A DNA stretch of 64,000 bases, taken from NCBI GenBank assembly GCA_034667465.1, contig JAXDJV010000026.1:1-64000 (forward strand), written 5' to 3'. The position numbers were made by a program, and so were the translations under genes. This stretch comes from JAOBAU01 sp034667465 (lineage in GTDB: Bacteria > Acidobacteriota > Thermoanaerobaculia > Gp7-AA8). Every line of letters begins with the position of its first letter. Position 1 is the stretch's first letter. Positions 27,953-37,900 of the stretch are shown here, piece after piece. Under the pieces are notes generated by a model, which searched no databases, was not told the origin of the DNA, and worked only from the letters and a program-made list of their open reading frames with translations.

Positions 27953-29569
27953 TCACTGTTCGCGTTCGATTGAAATCAGTTCCGCGTATGCGGGAATCGT
28001 CAGAAAGTCGGCGAGCTCGCTCGCCAGAATCAGTTCGTCGAAGATGCGCGCGGCACGCGCGAGAAAACCCTGGTTGACGCGCGCGTCGCCGAGGCGTTCG
28101 CGAATGGAGGCGAGCTCCTCGTCGCGCAGTTGCGCGTAGAGCTCGCGCGTCAGCGTGCGGCCGTCGTCGAGAGTCGCGCCGTGCTGCAGCCACTGCCACA
28201 GCTGCGTGCGCGAGATCTCCGCGGTGGCCGCGTCTTCCATCAGGTTGTAGAGCGGCACACAACCGAGGCCGCCGAGCCACGCTTCGAGATAGAGAACGCC
28301 GACGTTGATGTTCTGTCGCACGCCCTTCTCGGTGATCGCCCCCTGCGGAACCCACAGCAGATCGGAGGCGATGACGTGCACGTCATCGCGCTTCTTCTCG
28401 ATCTGATTCGGTCCCGGCATCGCCGCGTCGAAAATCTCTTTCGCGATCGCGACGAGTCCCGGATGCGCGACCCACGTGCCGTCGTGACCGGCGCGCACTT
28501 CGCGCGTTTTGTCGGCGCGCACTTTCGTCATCGCCAGCTCGTTCGCGTCGGGATCGTCCTTGATCGGAATCTGCGCCGCCATGCCGCCCATCGCGTGGAT
28601 GCCGCGGCGATGACAGGTTTTGATCAGCAGATCGACGTACGCGGCGAGGAACGCTTTGTCCATCGTCACCGACGCGCGATCGGGCATCACGAAGTCGCGG
28701 CGCGCGCGCATTTTCTTGATGAACGAGAAGATGTAATCCCAGCGGCCGCAGTTCAGTCCCGCCGAGTGATCGCGCAACTCGTAAAGGATCTCGTCCATCT
28801 CGAACGCGGCGAGGATCGTTTCGATCAGCACCGTCGCGCGGATCGTGCCGTTCGGCACGCCGAGCATTTCCTGCGCGCGGACGAAGACGTCGTTCCAGAG
28901 CCGCGCTTCGAGATGCGACTCCATCTTCGGCAGATAGAAATACGGTCCGCTGCCGCGCGACATCAGCTCCTTCGCGTTGTGGAAGAAGTAGAGCGCGAAG
29001 TCGAAGATGCTCGCGGAGACCGGCGCGCCGTCGACCTCGAGGTGTGCTTCGACGAGATGCCAGCCGCGCGGACGGACGAGCAGCACAGCGGTCTGCTCGT
29101 TTAGTTTGTATTGCTTCTGTCCGGAGGCGAAGGTGATCGTTCGCTTCACTGCATCGCGCAGATTGAGCTGACCATCGAGGTTGTTCGCCCACGTCGGCGC
29201 GTTCGAGTCTTCGAAGTCGGCCATGAAGACGTTCGCGCCGGAGTTGAGCGCGTTGATGATCATCTTGCGATCGACGGGACCGGTGATCTCGACGCGGCGA
29301 TCGCGCAGGTCGGGCGGAATTGAAGCGACCGTCCATTCGCGATCGCGGACGTCTTTCGTCTCGGGCAGAAAATTCGGCAGCTCGCCGGCGTCGAGTCGTG
29401 CTTTGCGCGCTTCGCGGCGAGCGAGCAGCTCTTCGCGGCGGGGATTGAATTCGCGATGCAGAGCGGCGACGAAACGGATCGCGTCGGGCGTCAGCACCGA
29501 CTCGCGATCGGCGTTCATCGCGCCGACAATCTCTACGCCTTCAACTGCAGCTACGGCCAGTTCGCTCAT
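27953..29569 (-). CDS. aceB: Malate synthase A
   Basis: Condenses glyoxylate with acetyl-CoA. The 538-aa product is the standard A-isoform length. Visible: FMADFEDSNAPTW (metal-binding Glu/Asp region), GPYFYLPKMESHLEARLWN, the catalytic DYIFSFIKK and MGGMAAQIPIKDD. First gene of the operon, divergent from the ScfR/RamB-type regulator at 29728, which likely controls it. Confidence 0.97.
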   Translation of the reverse strand: MSELAVAAVEGVEIVGAMNADRESVLTPDAIRFVAALHREFNPRREELLARREARKARLDAGELPNFLPETKDVRDREWTVASIPPDLRDRRVEITGPVDRKMIINALNSGANVFMADFEDSNAPTWANNLDGQLNLRDAVKRTITFASGQKQYKLNEQTAVLLVRPRGWHLVEAHLEVDGAPVSASIFDFALYFFHNAKELMSRGSGPYFYLPKMESHLEARLWNDVFVRAQEMLGVPNGTIRATVLIETILAAFEMDEILYELRDHSAGLNCGRWDYIFSFIKKMRARRDFVMPDRASVTMDKAFLAAYVDLLIKTCHRRGIHAMGGMAAQIPIKDDPDANELAMTKVRADKTREVRAGHDGTWVAHPGLVAIAKEIFDAAMPGPNQIEKKRDDVHVIASDLLWVPQGAITEKGVRQNINVGVLYLEAWLGGLGCVPLYNLMEDAATAEISRTQLWQWLQHGATLDDGRTLTRELYAQLRDEELASIRERLGDARVNQGFLARAARIFDELILASELADFLTIPAYAELISIEREQ

Positions 29570-29664
29570 ACGTGTAAAATGATGAGCACGGAGTCTGCCA
29601 GAGTCAATAAGTTGAGGCTCAACAATGGGTTAGACTGTCGCAATCAGTAAATGTGAATTGGTAA

Positions 29665-29684
29665 AACTGTAAAGAACTGTAAAC
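29665..29684. promoter_or_regulatory. Candidate operator: tandem AACTGTAAA repeats
   Basis: AACTGTAAAG then AACTGTAAAC at exactly 10-bp spacing, with a further GTAAAAC just upstream, in the aceB-regulator intergenic region. One helical turn between repeats suits cooperative binding by a helix-turn-helix regulator. RamB/ScfR-family proteins act on such shunt promoters. Confidence 0.5.
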
Positions 29685-29727
29685 TGCTCCCAGCGCTCCG
29701 CGCACCTTCATCGGGGGACAATGAATC

Positions 29728-31191
29728 ATGCGTGCCAGCTCGCATCTCGGCGCCAAAGTCCGCAGCCTTCGCCGCCAGCAAAACCTTTCGCAGACTGATC
29801 TCGCCGCGAAGCTCGAGATCTCCGCCAGCTATCTCAATCTGATCGAGCACAATCAGCGGCCGCTCCCCGCGCATCTCCTCGTCAAAGCGGCCCAGGTCCT
29901 CGGCCTCGGCGTCGACAGCTTCGCCGACGACAACGAGACTCGCGTCGCCGCCGATCTGCAGGAGATCTTCGGCGACCCGATGTTCGAAGAGCATCCGCTG
30001 ACGACCGGGGATGTGCGCGAGCTGGCCACAAATCCGTCGGCGTCGCGCGCCGTCATTGCGCTCTATCAGGCATACCGCAGCGCACTCGAATCAACGCGCG
30101 CGCTCGCCACGAAGGTTTACGACGGCAGCGACTTCCTCGGCGTCGATCCCGCGCACCTTCCCTCCGAAGAAGTCTCCGACGTGATCCAGAACCACATCAA
30201 CTATTTCGCCGAGCTCGAAGCGGCGGCGGAAGTGATCTCGACCGAGCTCGATCGACGCGATCTCTATCATTCGATGATCGAGTACCTGCGCAACCGTCAT
30301 CGCGTCGAAGTGATCCTCGGCCGCGGCGCCGTTCGCCGTTTCGATCGCGACAAACGAACGCTCGCGCTCTCCGAGTTGCTCACGCCGTCGAGCCGCAACT
30401 TCCAGCTCGCACATCAGATCGGTTTCCTCGCCACGCAGCCGGTCATCGAAGCGATCATCAAACGCGCGCAGAAAAATCTGACGACGCCCGAGTCAGTGAC
30501 GCTCTGCCGCGTCGCGCTCGCGAACTACTTCGCTGCGGCACTGCTGATGCCGTACGACGAGTTCCTTCGCACCGCCGAAGAGATGCGCTACGACATCGAG
30601 CTGCTGCAGCATCGCTTCGACGTCAGCTTCGAGCAGGTCTGCCATCGGCTGACGACGATGCGCAAGCCGGGCGCGGTCGGCATCCCGTTCCACTTCGTCC
30701 GCGTCGATATCGCCGGCAACATTTCGAAGCGTTACTCGGGCACCGGGATTCGCTTCGCGCGCTTCTCCGGCTCATGTCCGCGGTGGGATGTACACGCGGC
30801 GTTTCTGACGCCGGAACGGATTCGCACGCAGCTGTCGAAGATGCCGGACGGCACGGCGTACTTCTGCGTCGCGCGCACCGTGCGCAAATCGTTCGGCGGC
30901 TATCGCGCGCCCGACACGCTGATGGCGGTCGGCATCGGCTGTCCGGTGCGCGACGCGCGCAAGCTCGTCTACGCGGAAGGCTACGACCTCGAGAATCTCG
31001 ATGCAGCCGTGCCGATCGGAACGTCGTGCCGTCTGTGCGAGCGGATGGATTGCGAACAGCGCGCGTTTCCGCCGCTGCAGCATCGGCTGACGATCGACGA
31101 GAACGTACGCGGAATGTCGTTCTACGCGCCGGCCGGAATCGAGGAGCCGGCTGTGCCGGCGGCGAAGAAGAGTCGCCGCCCGCGCGCTTAA
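29728..31191 (+). CDS. ScfR/RamB-type XRE transcriptional regulator
   Basis: A 487-aa regulator. The XRE helix-turn-helix is at residues 5-65 (RSLRRQQNLSQTDLAAKLEISASYLNLIE). The middle is an IrrE/ImmA-like domain whose protease motif has decayed (AHQIGF in place of HExxH; ALANYFAAALLMP retained). The DUF2083 C-terminus holds the cysteine cluster CRLCERMDC. The family senses acyl-CoA or short-chain fatty-acid status and controls acetate/glyoxylate genes; placement divergent from aceBA fits. Confidence 0.88.
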   Translation: MRASSHLGAKVRSLRRQQNLSQTDLAAKLEISASYLNLIEHNQRPLPAHLLVKAAQVLGLGVDSFADDNETRVAADLQEIFGDPMFEEHPLTTGDVRELATNPSASRAVIALYQAYRSALESTRALATKVYDGSDFLGVDPAHLPSEEVSDVIQNHINYFAELEAAAEVISTELDRRDLYHSMIEYLRNRHRVEVILGRGAVRRFDRDKRTLALSELLTPSSRNFQLAHQIGFLATQPVIEAIIKRAQKNLTTPESVTLCRVALANYFAAALLMPYDEFLRTAEEMRYDIELLQHRFDVSFEQVCHRLTTMRKPGAVGIPFHFVRVDIAGNISKRYSGTGIRFARFSGSCPRWDVHAAFLTPERIRTQLSKMPDGTAYFCVARTVRKSFGGYRAPDTLMAVGIGCPVRDARKLVYAEGYDLENLDAAVPIGTSCRLCERMDCEQRAFPPLQHRLTIDENVRGMSFYAPAGIEEPAVPAAKKSRRPRA

Positions 31192-31192
31192 G

Positions 31193-31283
31193 GTCATTCC
31201 GAGCGTAGCGAGGAACCCGGGCGGGCGGAGCGCCTGGCTGTCGCGCCTCGCCCGCCCGGATCCCTCGCTACGCTCGGGATGAC
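31193..31283. repeat. Palindromic element copy 4
   Basis: A 91-bp copy (GTCATTCCGAGCGTAGCGAG... / ...CTCGCTACGCTCGGGATGAC) beginning one base after the regulator's TAA stop and ending 12 bases before the facing bacilliredoxin stop. Likely a two-way terminator. Confidence 0.9.
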
Positions 31284-31295
31284 AAACGTGGCCGC

Positions 31296-31724
31296 TTACG
31301 CGGTGGTTTTTGCGCAGTACTGATCGAACGCGTCGACCAGTTCCTTCGCGATCTCGGTCGAGTTGCGACCTTCGATGTTCCAGCGCTCGAGCATCTTCAC
31401 GACCTGTCCGTCGCGAATGAGCGCCATCGACGGCGACGACGGGCGATAGCCGACGAAGTACTCGCGCGCGCGCTGCGTCGCTTCGCGATCGTTCCCCGCG
31501 AACACCGTGATCACTTTGTCGGGCAGCACGCCGTGCTGCATCGCGGCGGTGACTGCCGGACGAGCGTTGCCGGCCGCGCATCCGCAAACCGAATTGACGA
31601 TGACGAGCACCGTCCCCTTCTTTTCGCCGAGCACCGCATCGACATCCGCGGCCGTCTTCGTTTCCTGAATTCCGAGTCGCGCGAGCTCGTGACGCATCGG
31701 CGCAACAATCATTTCGTCATACAT
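31296..31724 (-). CDS. BrxA/BrxB-family bacilliredoxin
   Basis: A 142-aa thioredoxin-like protein of the YphP/YqiW family with the diagnostic C-G-C motif in VNSVCGCAAGNARP, preceded by GTVLVIVNS. It removes bacillithiol or other low-molecular thiols from proteins. Start MYDEMIVAPM at 31724 with GGAGG upstream and a TATCAT -10 before that. Confidence 0.9.
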   Translation of the reverse strand: MYDEMIVAPMRHELARLGIQETKTAADVDAVLGEKKGTVLVIVNSVCGCAAGNARPAVTAAMQHGVLPDKVITVFAGNDREATQRAREYFVGYRPSSPSMALIRDGQVVKMLERWNIEGRNSTEIAKELVDAFDQYCAKTTA

Positions 31725-31756
31725 TGGGTGAGCCTCCGTGGCGGATGATAACCAAA

Positions 31757-31787
31757 GGAAGGCCGGACGCAATCCATCCGGCCTTCC
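31757..31787 (-). terminator. Hairpin terminator of the M48 protease gene
   Basis: A perfect 11-bp stem (GGAAGGCCGGA/TCCGGCCTTCC) with a 9-base loop, 11 bases past the protease stop, followed on the minus strand by TTTGG. Confidence 0.7.
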
Positions 31788-31797
31788 CTTGCAGAGC

Positions 31798-33285
31798 TCA
31801 GTGCTGATGCGACGGGTCGATCTGCATCGACGAAACCATCGAGTTCAACACATCGCTGTACCTGCTGGCGTCCTTCTCCGGCGTCACGAAGAGCAGATAG
31901 ACCAGGTGATCGTCGGCGAGCTGCCGCGTCACGACCGTCACCCGCTCGTTGATTCCGGTATTCGGATTCACGCCGCGCATCGACGCCGCGAGCGCCGTGC
32001 CGCTGGCCATGCGCACGCGCTGTCCCGTGCCGCCGATGACCTTCAGATGCGGGCTGTCGTTCTGCAGCGTCGCCAGCAGATCGTTCGTCGCCGACTCGAG
32101 CGTCACGTTGTCATAGACGCTGCCGGTCGAACCGCGAAACCCCTTGCTCGATGACGACATGCTGCCGAACGGTTCGTAGTGGCTGATGATCGCGCCGTAA
32201 ACGATTTCATTGCGGCCGCCGACGCTGGCGACGCCGCCCTGCGGCGCGATCGTCACGCCGGTTCCACCCTGCTGATAGACCGCCCAGTTCGCGGGATAGG
32301 AAACGCGATAAACGCCCGACGGCGCGGTGTAACTGCGCATCGTCGATGACGGCGCTTCAACCTGCACGGCCGAACCGGTTGCGCCGGTGGTCGAGCGGCG
32401 GCGCGCGGGCGTCGTCGGAGCGGTGCGTGTCGCGACCTGCGTGTTGTTCGCGGTGCCGGCGACGCCGAGGCGTCCCTTGATCGCGTTCAACTCGGCGACG
32501 TTCGTCGTCGGCGTTGCAGAGACACGCAGCGCCTGCGCTTCCTTCTGAATTCGCGCGATGCGATCCGGAGGCGCGGGGTGATCGGCGAGGAAGCTCGTCT
32601 TGCGCGAGCTGTCGACCTTCTCGAGCGTCTGGAAGAACCCGATCATGTCCTGCGGCGTGTAGCCGGTCGCCGCGAGAATCTGCGCTCCGCGCACGTCAGC
32701 CTGCGTTTCGAGATCGCGGCTGTACTTCAGAAAGAGGACGTTGAGGCCGACACCGCCGACGGCGTTGATGACGTTCGCGGTGTTGCCGCTGCCGCCACCG
32801 AGGATGCCGCCCAGGATGCTGAGACCGGCCTGCGCCAGATAGGCTTTCGATGCCTGGTGCGTGCCGTGACGAAGTGCGACGTGCGCGATTTCGTGCGCGA
32901 CGACGCCGGCCACTTCACCTTCATTGCGCGCCTGTTCGAGCACGCCGCGATTGACGTAGACGAATCCGCCCGGCAGCGCGAAGGCGTTGATGTCGGTCGA
33001 GTTCACGACGCGAAACTGATACTGGAATTGCGGACCGCCGGCGTTCGCGGCGAGCCGCTGGCCGATGCGATTCACGTAATCGTTGATCTGCGAATCGCGG
33101 ACGATCGGCAACTGCTGTTCGGCTTCCGCGGCCGACTGCCGGCCGATCTCGACATCCTGTTCCGGACTGAAGACGTTGTATCCCGCTTTGATGTTCGTCT
33201 GCGCGCCGGCGGCGACAGTCACCAGCATCAGCGCAGCGAACAGTGCCGCGACGGGACGCGCGGCGATATCTCTGGATTGATTCAT
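31798..33285 (-). CDS. Secreted M48-family metalloprotease
   Basis: A 495-aa protein with a signal peptide (AALFAALMLVTVAAGAQ), an M48 catalytic domain with VVAHEIAHVALRHG, the third ligand region DLETQADVRGAQIL, and a C-terminal domain of about 180 aa after a Thr/Arg-rich linker (TAPTTPARRRSTTG). Resembles BepA-type periplasmic chaperone-proteases for outer-membrane proteins. Start at 33285, with AAGGAG upstream. Confidence 0.88.
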   Translation of the reverse strand: MNQSRDIAARPVAALFAALMLVTVAAGAQTNIKAGYNVFSPEQDVEIGRQSAAEAEQQLPIVRDSQINDYVNRIGQRLAANAGGPQFQYQFRVVNSTDINAFALPGGFVYVNRGVLEQARNEGEVAGVVAHEIAHVALRHGTHQASKAYLAQAGLSILGGILGGGSGNTANVINAVGGVGLNVLFLKYSRDLETQADVRGAQILAATGYTPQDMIGFFQTLEKVDSSRKTSFLADHPAPPDRIARIQKEAQALRVSATPTTNVAELNAIKGRLGVAGTANNTQVATRTAPTTPARRRSTTGATGSAVQVEAPSSTMRSYTAPSGVYRVSYPANWAVYQQGGTGVTIAPQGGVASVGGRNEIVYGAIISHYEPFGSMSSSSKGFRGSTGSVYDNVTLESATNDLLATLQNDSPHLKVIGGTGQRVRMASGTALAASMRGVNPNTGINERVTVVTRQLADDHLVYLLFVTPEKDASRYSDVLNSMVSSMQIDPSHQH

Positions 33286-33333
33286 GACATGGGCTCCTTT
33301 CACGGAGTCCATCAAGTGCACGCTGAATGCCGT

Positions 33334-34521
33334 TCAGCGCGCTCGAACCGATCGAGTTTTCCCGCGGACGATGGTAGCGAGCGCGGCCGCGTCGTCGGCA
33401 TTGAGGACGCCGTCGCCGTTGACGTCACAGCCGAGACTGCCACGAAATGCGTTGGCATCGGCGAGCTCGAGCGCAAGCGCGCCGATGTCGTTGGCGTTCA
33501 CCAGACCATCGCCGTTGCAGTCGCCGCGCGCAGGAACGATGAGCTTGTAAATCGCGCTGCCGGTCACGAAGAAAATCTCCCCGCTGGCGGATTCCGTGAC
33601 ATCGATGACGAAACTGGTTTCACCGCTGACGAGCGCGGCCGGCTCGATCGGAATCGCATCAACATCAGGAACCCAGTAGATCGCTTTCGACACGAAGGTG
33701 CCGATGAGATATCCGTGCGAGAGCACAGGGTTGCGTCCGCTGAGCGCGACGAGTCCCGTCGGCGCGACGACTTTCGGAAAGACGTAGCGCGGCGCGACCG
33801 CGCCGTCGATCGGCGGCTGATTGCCGACCGTGTACGGCCAGCCCTGGTAGTCGCCTTCATGGACGACGTCGAGCTCGTCGTCGACGACCGGACCGTTGTC
33901 GGTCATGACGATGCGCTGCCGCGTGGCATCCCATGCGAGATCGAACGGATTGCGAAAGCCGCGCGCGAACTGCGTCGCCGTTCCGTCGGGAGCGATGCGC
34001 CAGATCTTGCCGCCGTTCCACTCCGGCAGCGCCGCGATCGCACCGCCGCCGTAATCGCCGATGGCAACGAAGACGTCGCCGTTTGCCGCGACAGTCGGAT
34101 TGCCGCCGTGATGTTCGACCGGCACGCTGCGTCCCGGAAAGGAGACGTCGCCGATGAACGAATGCAGTACCCGCTCATCGCCCGTTCCCAGATCGACTTC
34201 AGAAACGACATCCGCCGTCTGTCCGATGCTGACGTAATGCACGACTGCGGTTCGATCGTCGCGCAACACCATCCCGAGCAACCCCGAATCACCGATCGCC
34301 TCAGTCGGAAGATGCGCAACTTTGTCACTGACTCCGCCGGCGAATCGAAAGAGATCGCCGGAGGTCGTCGTGTAGTAAAGCGTCCCGCGCGAATCGACCG
34401 CGACCGAGCTCGCAAAGCCCTTCGTCACGCCGAGCGATTGCACGCGAAAGCCCGGCAGCGCCGCACCAGGCGCACTGCCACAAACGAGAAGAACGAGGAG
34501 AAGGAAAGAGAGCGACTTCAT
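33334..34521 (-). CDS. Secreted sugar-dehydrogenase-like beta-propeller with dockerin-type tail
   Basis: A 395-aa exported protein. A PQQ-dependent glucose/sorbosone-dehydrogenase-like propeller includes VEHHGGNPTVAANGDVFVAIGDYG and GFRNPFDLAWD. The last ~60 residues carry two EF-hand-like calcium loops of dockerin type (DCNGDGLVNANDIGAL and DVNGDGVLNADDAAAL). Cellulosomes are not expected here; such tails may serve as surface calcium-binding modules. Signal peptide ends ...APGAA. Confidence 0.82.
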   Translation of the reverse strand: MKSLSFLLLVLLVCGSAPGAALPGFRVQSLGVTKGFASSVAVDSRGTLYYTTTSGDLFRFAGGVSDKVAHLPTEAIGDSGLLGMVLRDDRTAVVHYVSIGQTADVVSEVDLGTGDERVLHSFIGDVSFPGRSVPVEHHGGNPTVAANGDVFVAIGDYGGGAIAALPEWNGGKIWRIAPDGTATQFARGFRNPFDLAWDATRQRIVMTDNGPVVDDELDVVHEGDYQGWPYTVGNQPPIDGAVAPRYVFPKVVAPTGLVALSGRNPVLSHGYLIGTFVSKAIYWVPDVDAIPIEPAALVSGETSFVIDVTESASGEIFFVTGSAIYKLIVPARGDCNGDGLVNANDIGALALELADANAFRGSLGCDVNGDGVLNADDAAALATIVRGKTRSVRAR

Positions 34522-34654
34522 CAGGAGCGGAGACCGAAGAACGAATCATGCCAGCAAGGAATACACCCCGCCACCCGCCCGTTGAGAGGAGCCTTGACGC
34601 GGGGCAGGTCGATGCAGATAATGCGCCCTCCTCGTCGTATCCAGGACACCTTGT

Positions 34655-34731
<77 letters not shown>

Positions 34732-34745
34732 ATTGAAACTGCCCC

Positions 34746-34778
34746 GCGGGCCAGCACTTAGCTGGCCCGCTTGCTTTT
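34746..34778 (+). terminator. Terminator after the initiator tRNA
   Basis: A perfect 10-bp stem GCGGGCCAGC/GCTGGCCCGC with a 5-base loop, followed by TTGCTTTT: a classical intrinsic terminator 15 bases after the tRNA. Confidence 0.9.
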
Positions 34779-34987
34779 AGCGCGACTCGCGAATCTGCGC
34801 TAAATTAAGAGAAAATTAAGGTCGACCGGCCAGGGCAGCGTCAGCGAACGGTCGAGCTCCACGCGCCGAACCGCCGTCGCGAGGCGCCCAGCCCGGCTGT
34901 TTGCGAATTGGTCCCCGTCCGCCCAAACCGCTCGTTCTGCCTCCGCGGGACCATCGCGTAAATGACGTTACGACGAGCGAAAGGAAT
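34779..34987. other. 209-base gap between tRNA terminator and histidine kinase
   Basis: No gene, RNA or clear repeat seen. An AT-rich patch (TAAATTAAGAGAAAATTAAG near 34800) stands out and might be a promoter or terminator tail, but I cannot assign it. Confidence 0.4.
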
Positions 34988-37900
34988 TCATTCGCCGTCC
35001 CTTGTGCGCGACGGTTCCGCCAGAATGTCAGCAACCATGCGGAGCAGGTCGTCCGCCGTGTAGGGCTTGTGCAGAATCTGTCTGACGCCCGCCTTCGCGA
35101 GCTTGCGCTGGCAGGCTGGCGAGCCACTGCCGGTGGTCGCAACAACCCGCACGCTCGGGTCGATGCTCTGCAGAGCTGCGACGAGAGTCGGACCGTCCAT
35201 GACCGGCATGACCATGTCGGTCACCACAGCGGCGATCTCAGAATGACGAGGCGAGAAGAGTCCGATCGCCTGGGCTCCATCCGCGGCGGTGATCACCCGG
35301 TACCCGAACGCCTCCAGAGCCTGTTTCGTGATCAGGAGAACCGACGCGTCGTCGTCGACGACCATGATCAATTCGCCGTGTCCGCCGGCAAGCGGCTCGG
35401 CATTTTCCCCGACCGGGCCCATGGCAGGTCCGGCCGCTTCGGCTGGCAGGTGGACGTTGAACGTCGATCCGGCGCCGACGGTACTCGAGACCGTGATGAA
35501 TCCTCCGTGGCTGGCTACGATGCCCTGCACGGTGGAGAGTCCGATTCCCGTTCCCTTTCCGACTTCCTTCGTCGTGAAGAACGGGTCGAAGATCCGATCG
35601 CTGATCTCGCTCGGAATGCCCTCACCGGTATCGCTCACCGTCAGGACGACCCAGGGTCCCGCCGACGCGCCGTGGGCGTTCGCGTACTGCTCCGGGATTT
35701 CGGTCTTCGCGGCGGAGATGGAGATCTCGCCGCCGCCGGGCATCGCGTCGCGCGCGTTGACGCAGAGGTTGAGCAGAACCTGCGTCAACTGCGTCGAGTC
35801 CGCGGTTACGTGCGCGAGGTCCTCCGGTATCGAGACTTCGATAGTGATGTCTTTGGGGAATGTGTGGGTGATGATCGCCGCAACCTCGCGCACGACTTCG
35901 TTGAGGTTCACCGGCTTGCGCGCCGTATCGGTTCCGCGTGCAAACAAGAGCACCTGATTGACGAGATCGCGGCCCCGCCTCGCGCTCTGCTCGATGTTCT
36001 CGATCGCCTTCAGGCTCCGCTCGCTCGGCTCGAATTTCCTGAGAAGCGTGACGCCCATGAGGATTGGCATCAGCATGTTGTTCATGTCGTGTGCGATCCC
36101 TCCCGCGAGCGCCCCCAGACTCTCGAGCCGCTGTGCGCGCAGCATCTGCTTCTCGAGATTTTTCTGGTCGGTAACATCTTCGCCGATACTCGCCGTACCG
36201 ATGACGTTCCCGGAGGCGGAGCGGAGGAGCGAATTGTTCCACCGGATGACTCGTCTTTTGCCCGATCGCGTGGTGATCTCGTTCTCGTGGTGCCAGAACT
36301 GCGGGGCATCGGAAAGCAACGAAGCGAACGCCGCGTGGAGGTCGAGCGAGATTTCCTGCGGGATGAACGTTTCGAGCCAGTCTTTTCCCAGTAGCTCTTC
36401 ACGGCGCCAACCGCTCAGCTGCACAAGGTAGTCGTTGCAGTACGTGATGCAGGCATCGCGGTCGAGCATCATGGCGATGAGATCGAGATTCCCGAGCATG
36501 TCGCGGAACCGCCGCTCGCTCTCACGCAGTTCGTCCTGAGCCCGCCTGCGCTCGTCGATGTCCAGCGTCGCACCGACCAGTTCAGCGGGCCGGCCTGACG
36601 CATCACGCACGAGCCTTCGCGTATCCTCGACCCAGCTGTACGATCCGGCTTTGTGCCGCAGCCGGTACTCGGTTTGGCTCGTTCCCCGCGACAGCGCCTC
36701 CGACATCCCGGCTTCTGCGCGCGCGCGATCCTCCGGATGGATCTGTTCGGTCCACCACTCCATGCTCAGGGTCTCTTCCTTCTCGTATCCGAGCAGGCGA
36801 GTGATGTTCTCGCTGACCAGCCGGGGAACGATTCTCTCTCCGTCGATCCTCAATGCGTAAAGCACTGCAGGGCTATGGTCGAGAAACTCGCGGAGCTGTG
36901 CGTGCGTCTCCCGGAGCTGATCCTCGGCCCTCCTCCGTTCGGTGACGTCGTTGATCGTGACGAACGCCAGTGACTCGTAATCCGGGTAGCGAGCGATTGC
37001 GCCGGTGAAAGTGAAGAACCTTTCCCACGGTTCGTTCCTGCGTCGTACCCGCAGCTCGATATTGTTCAGAGTCTCGCCCGCCAGAATCCGATTGATCGGC
37101 CACTGCTCGAAACGAAGCACGGTCCCGTCCAGCGTCGCGAGCTCGAACGTTTCGGGAAACAGCGACATAGCCCGACGCCAGTCCTCGGACCCTGAAAGTC
37201 CGAAGAGCCTCAAAACCGCAGGGTTCAGGTGCCGGATATTTCCCGCCGTGTCGGCAATGACGAGACCTTCCTGGAGATTCTCGATCACCACTTCGAATTG
37301 CGCTTCGCTCGCGCGCAGCGCCGCCTCGGCCTGTGTGCGCGCAGTAATGTCGACGGCGATTCCGCCAACGAACGGCTCTCCCGACGGGTTCCGGAAAGGA
37401 AACCGTATGCTGCTCCAGATGCGTTTCTTTCCTCCGGAATTCGTTTCGTCGATCGTCTCGATCGGCTCGTTGCGCCGGAGGACTTCCTGCTCCGCTTCCG
37501 TGATTCCGACGGCGGAAGGACCGGGCGCAAGATCGACGATCGTCTTGCCGATGGCTTCCTCTCGTTCCAGACCGAAGGCCTCGCTCCACGCCCGATTGGC
37601 GTAGATGTAGCGGCCGCGATCGTCCTTCATCCATTTGACCGTCGGGCTCGACTCCATGAATGCGTTGAACAACGCCTGCGTCTCGCGCAAGGCGGTCTCC
37701 GTTCGTTTCCTTTCCGTGATGTCGAGCGAGAGGATGAACAACCCCTCGGCGACCGGCTGGATGACCAGCTGGAACCATCCCTTCGATCCGTCGGGTAGCG
37801 CGAATTCGTTCTCCATCGTTGCGGGCTTCCGGCTCTCCATGCATTCCCGAAGCACCCGAAACATCCCGGTTTGTTCGATGCCCGGATACGCCTCCGGCAT

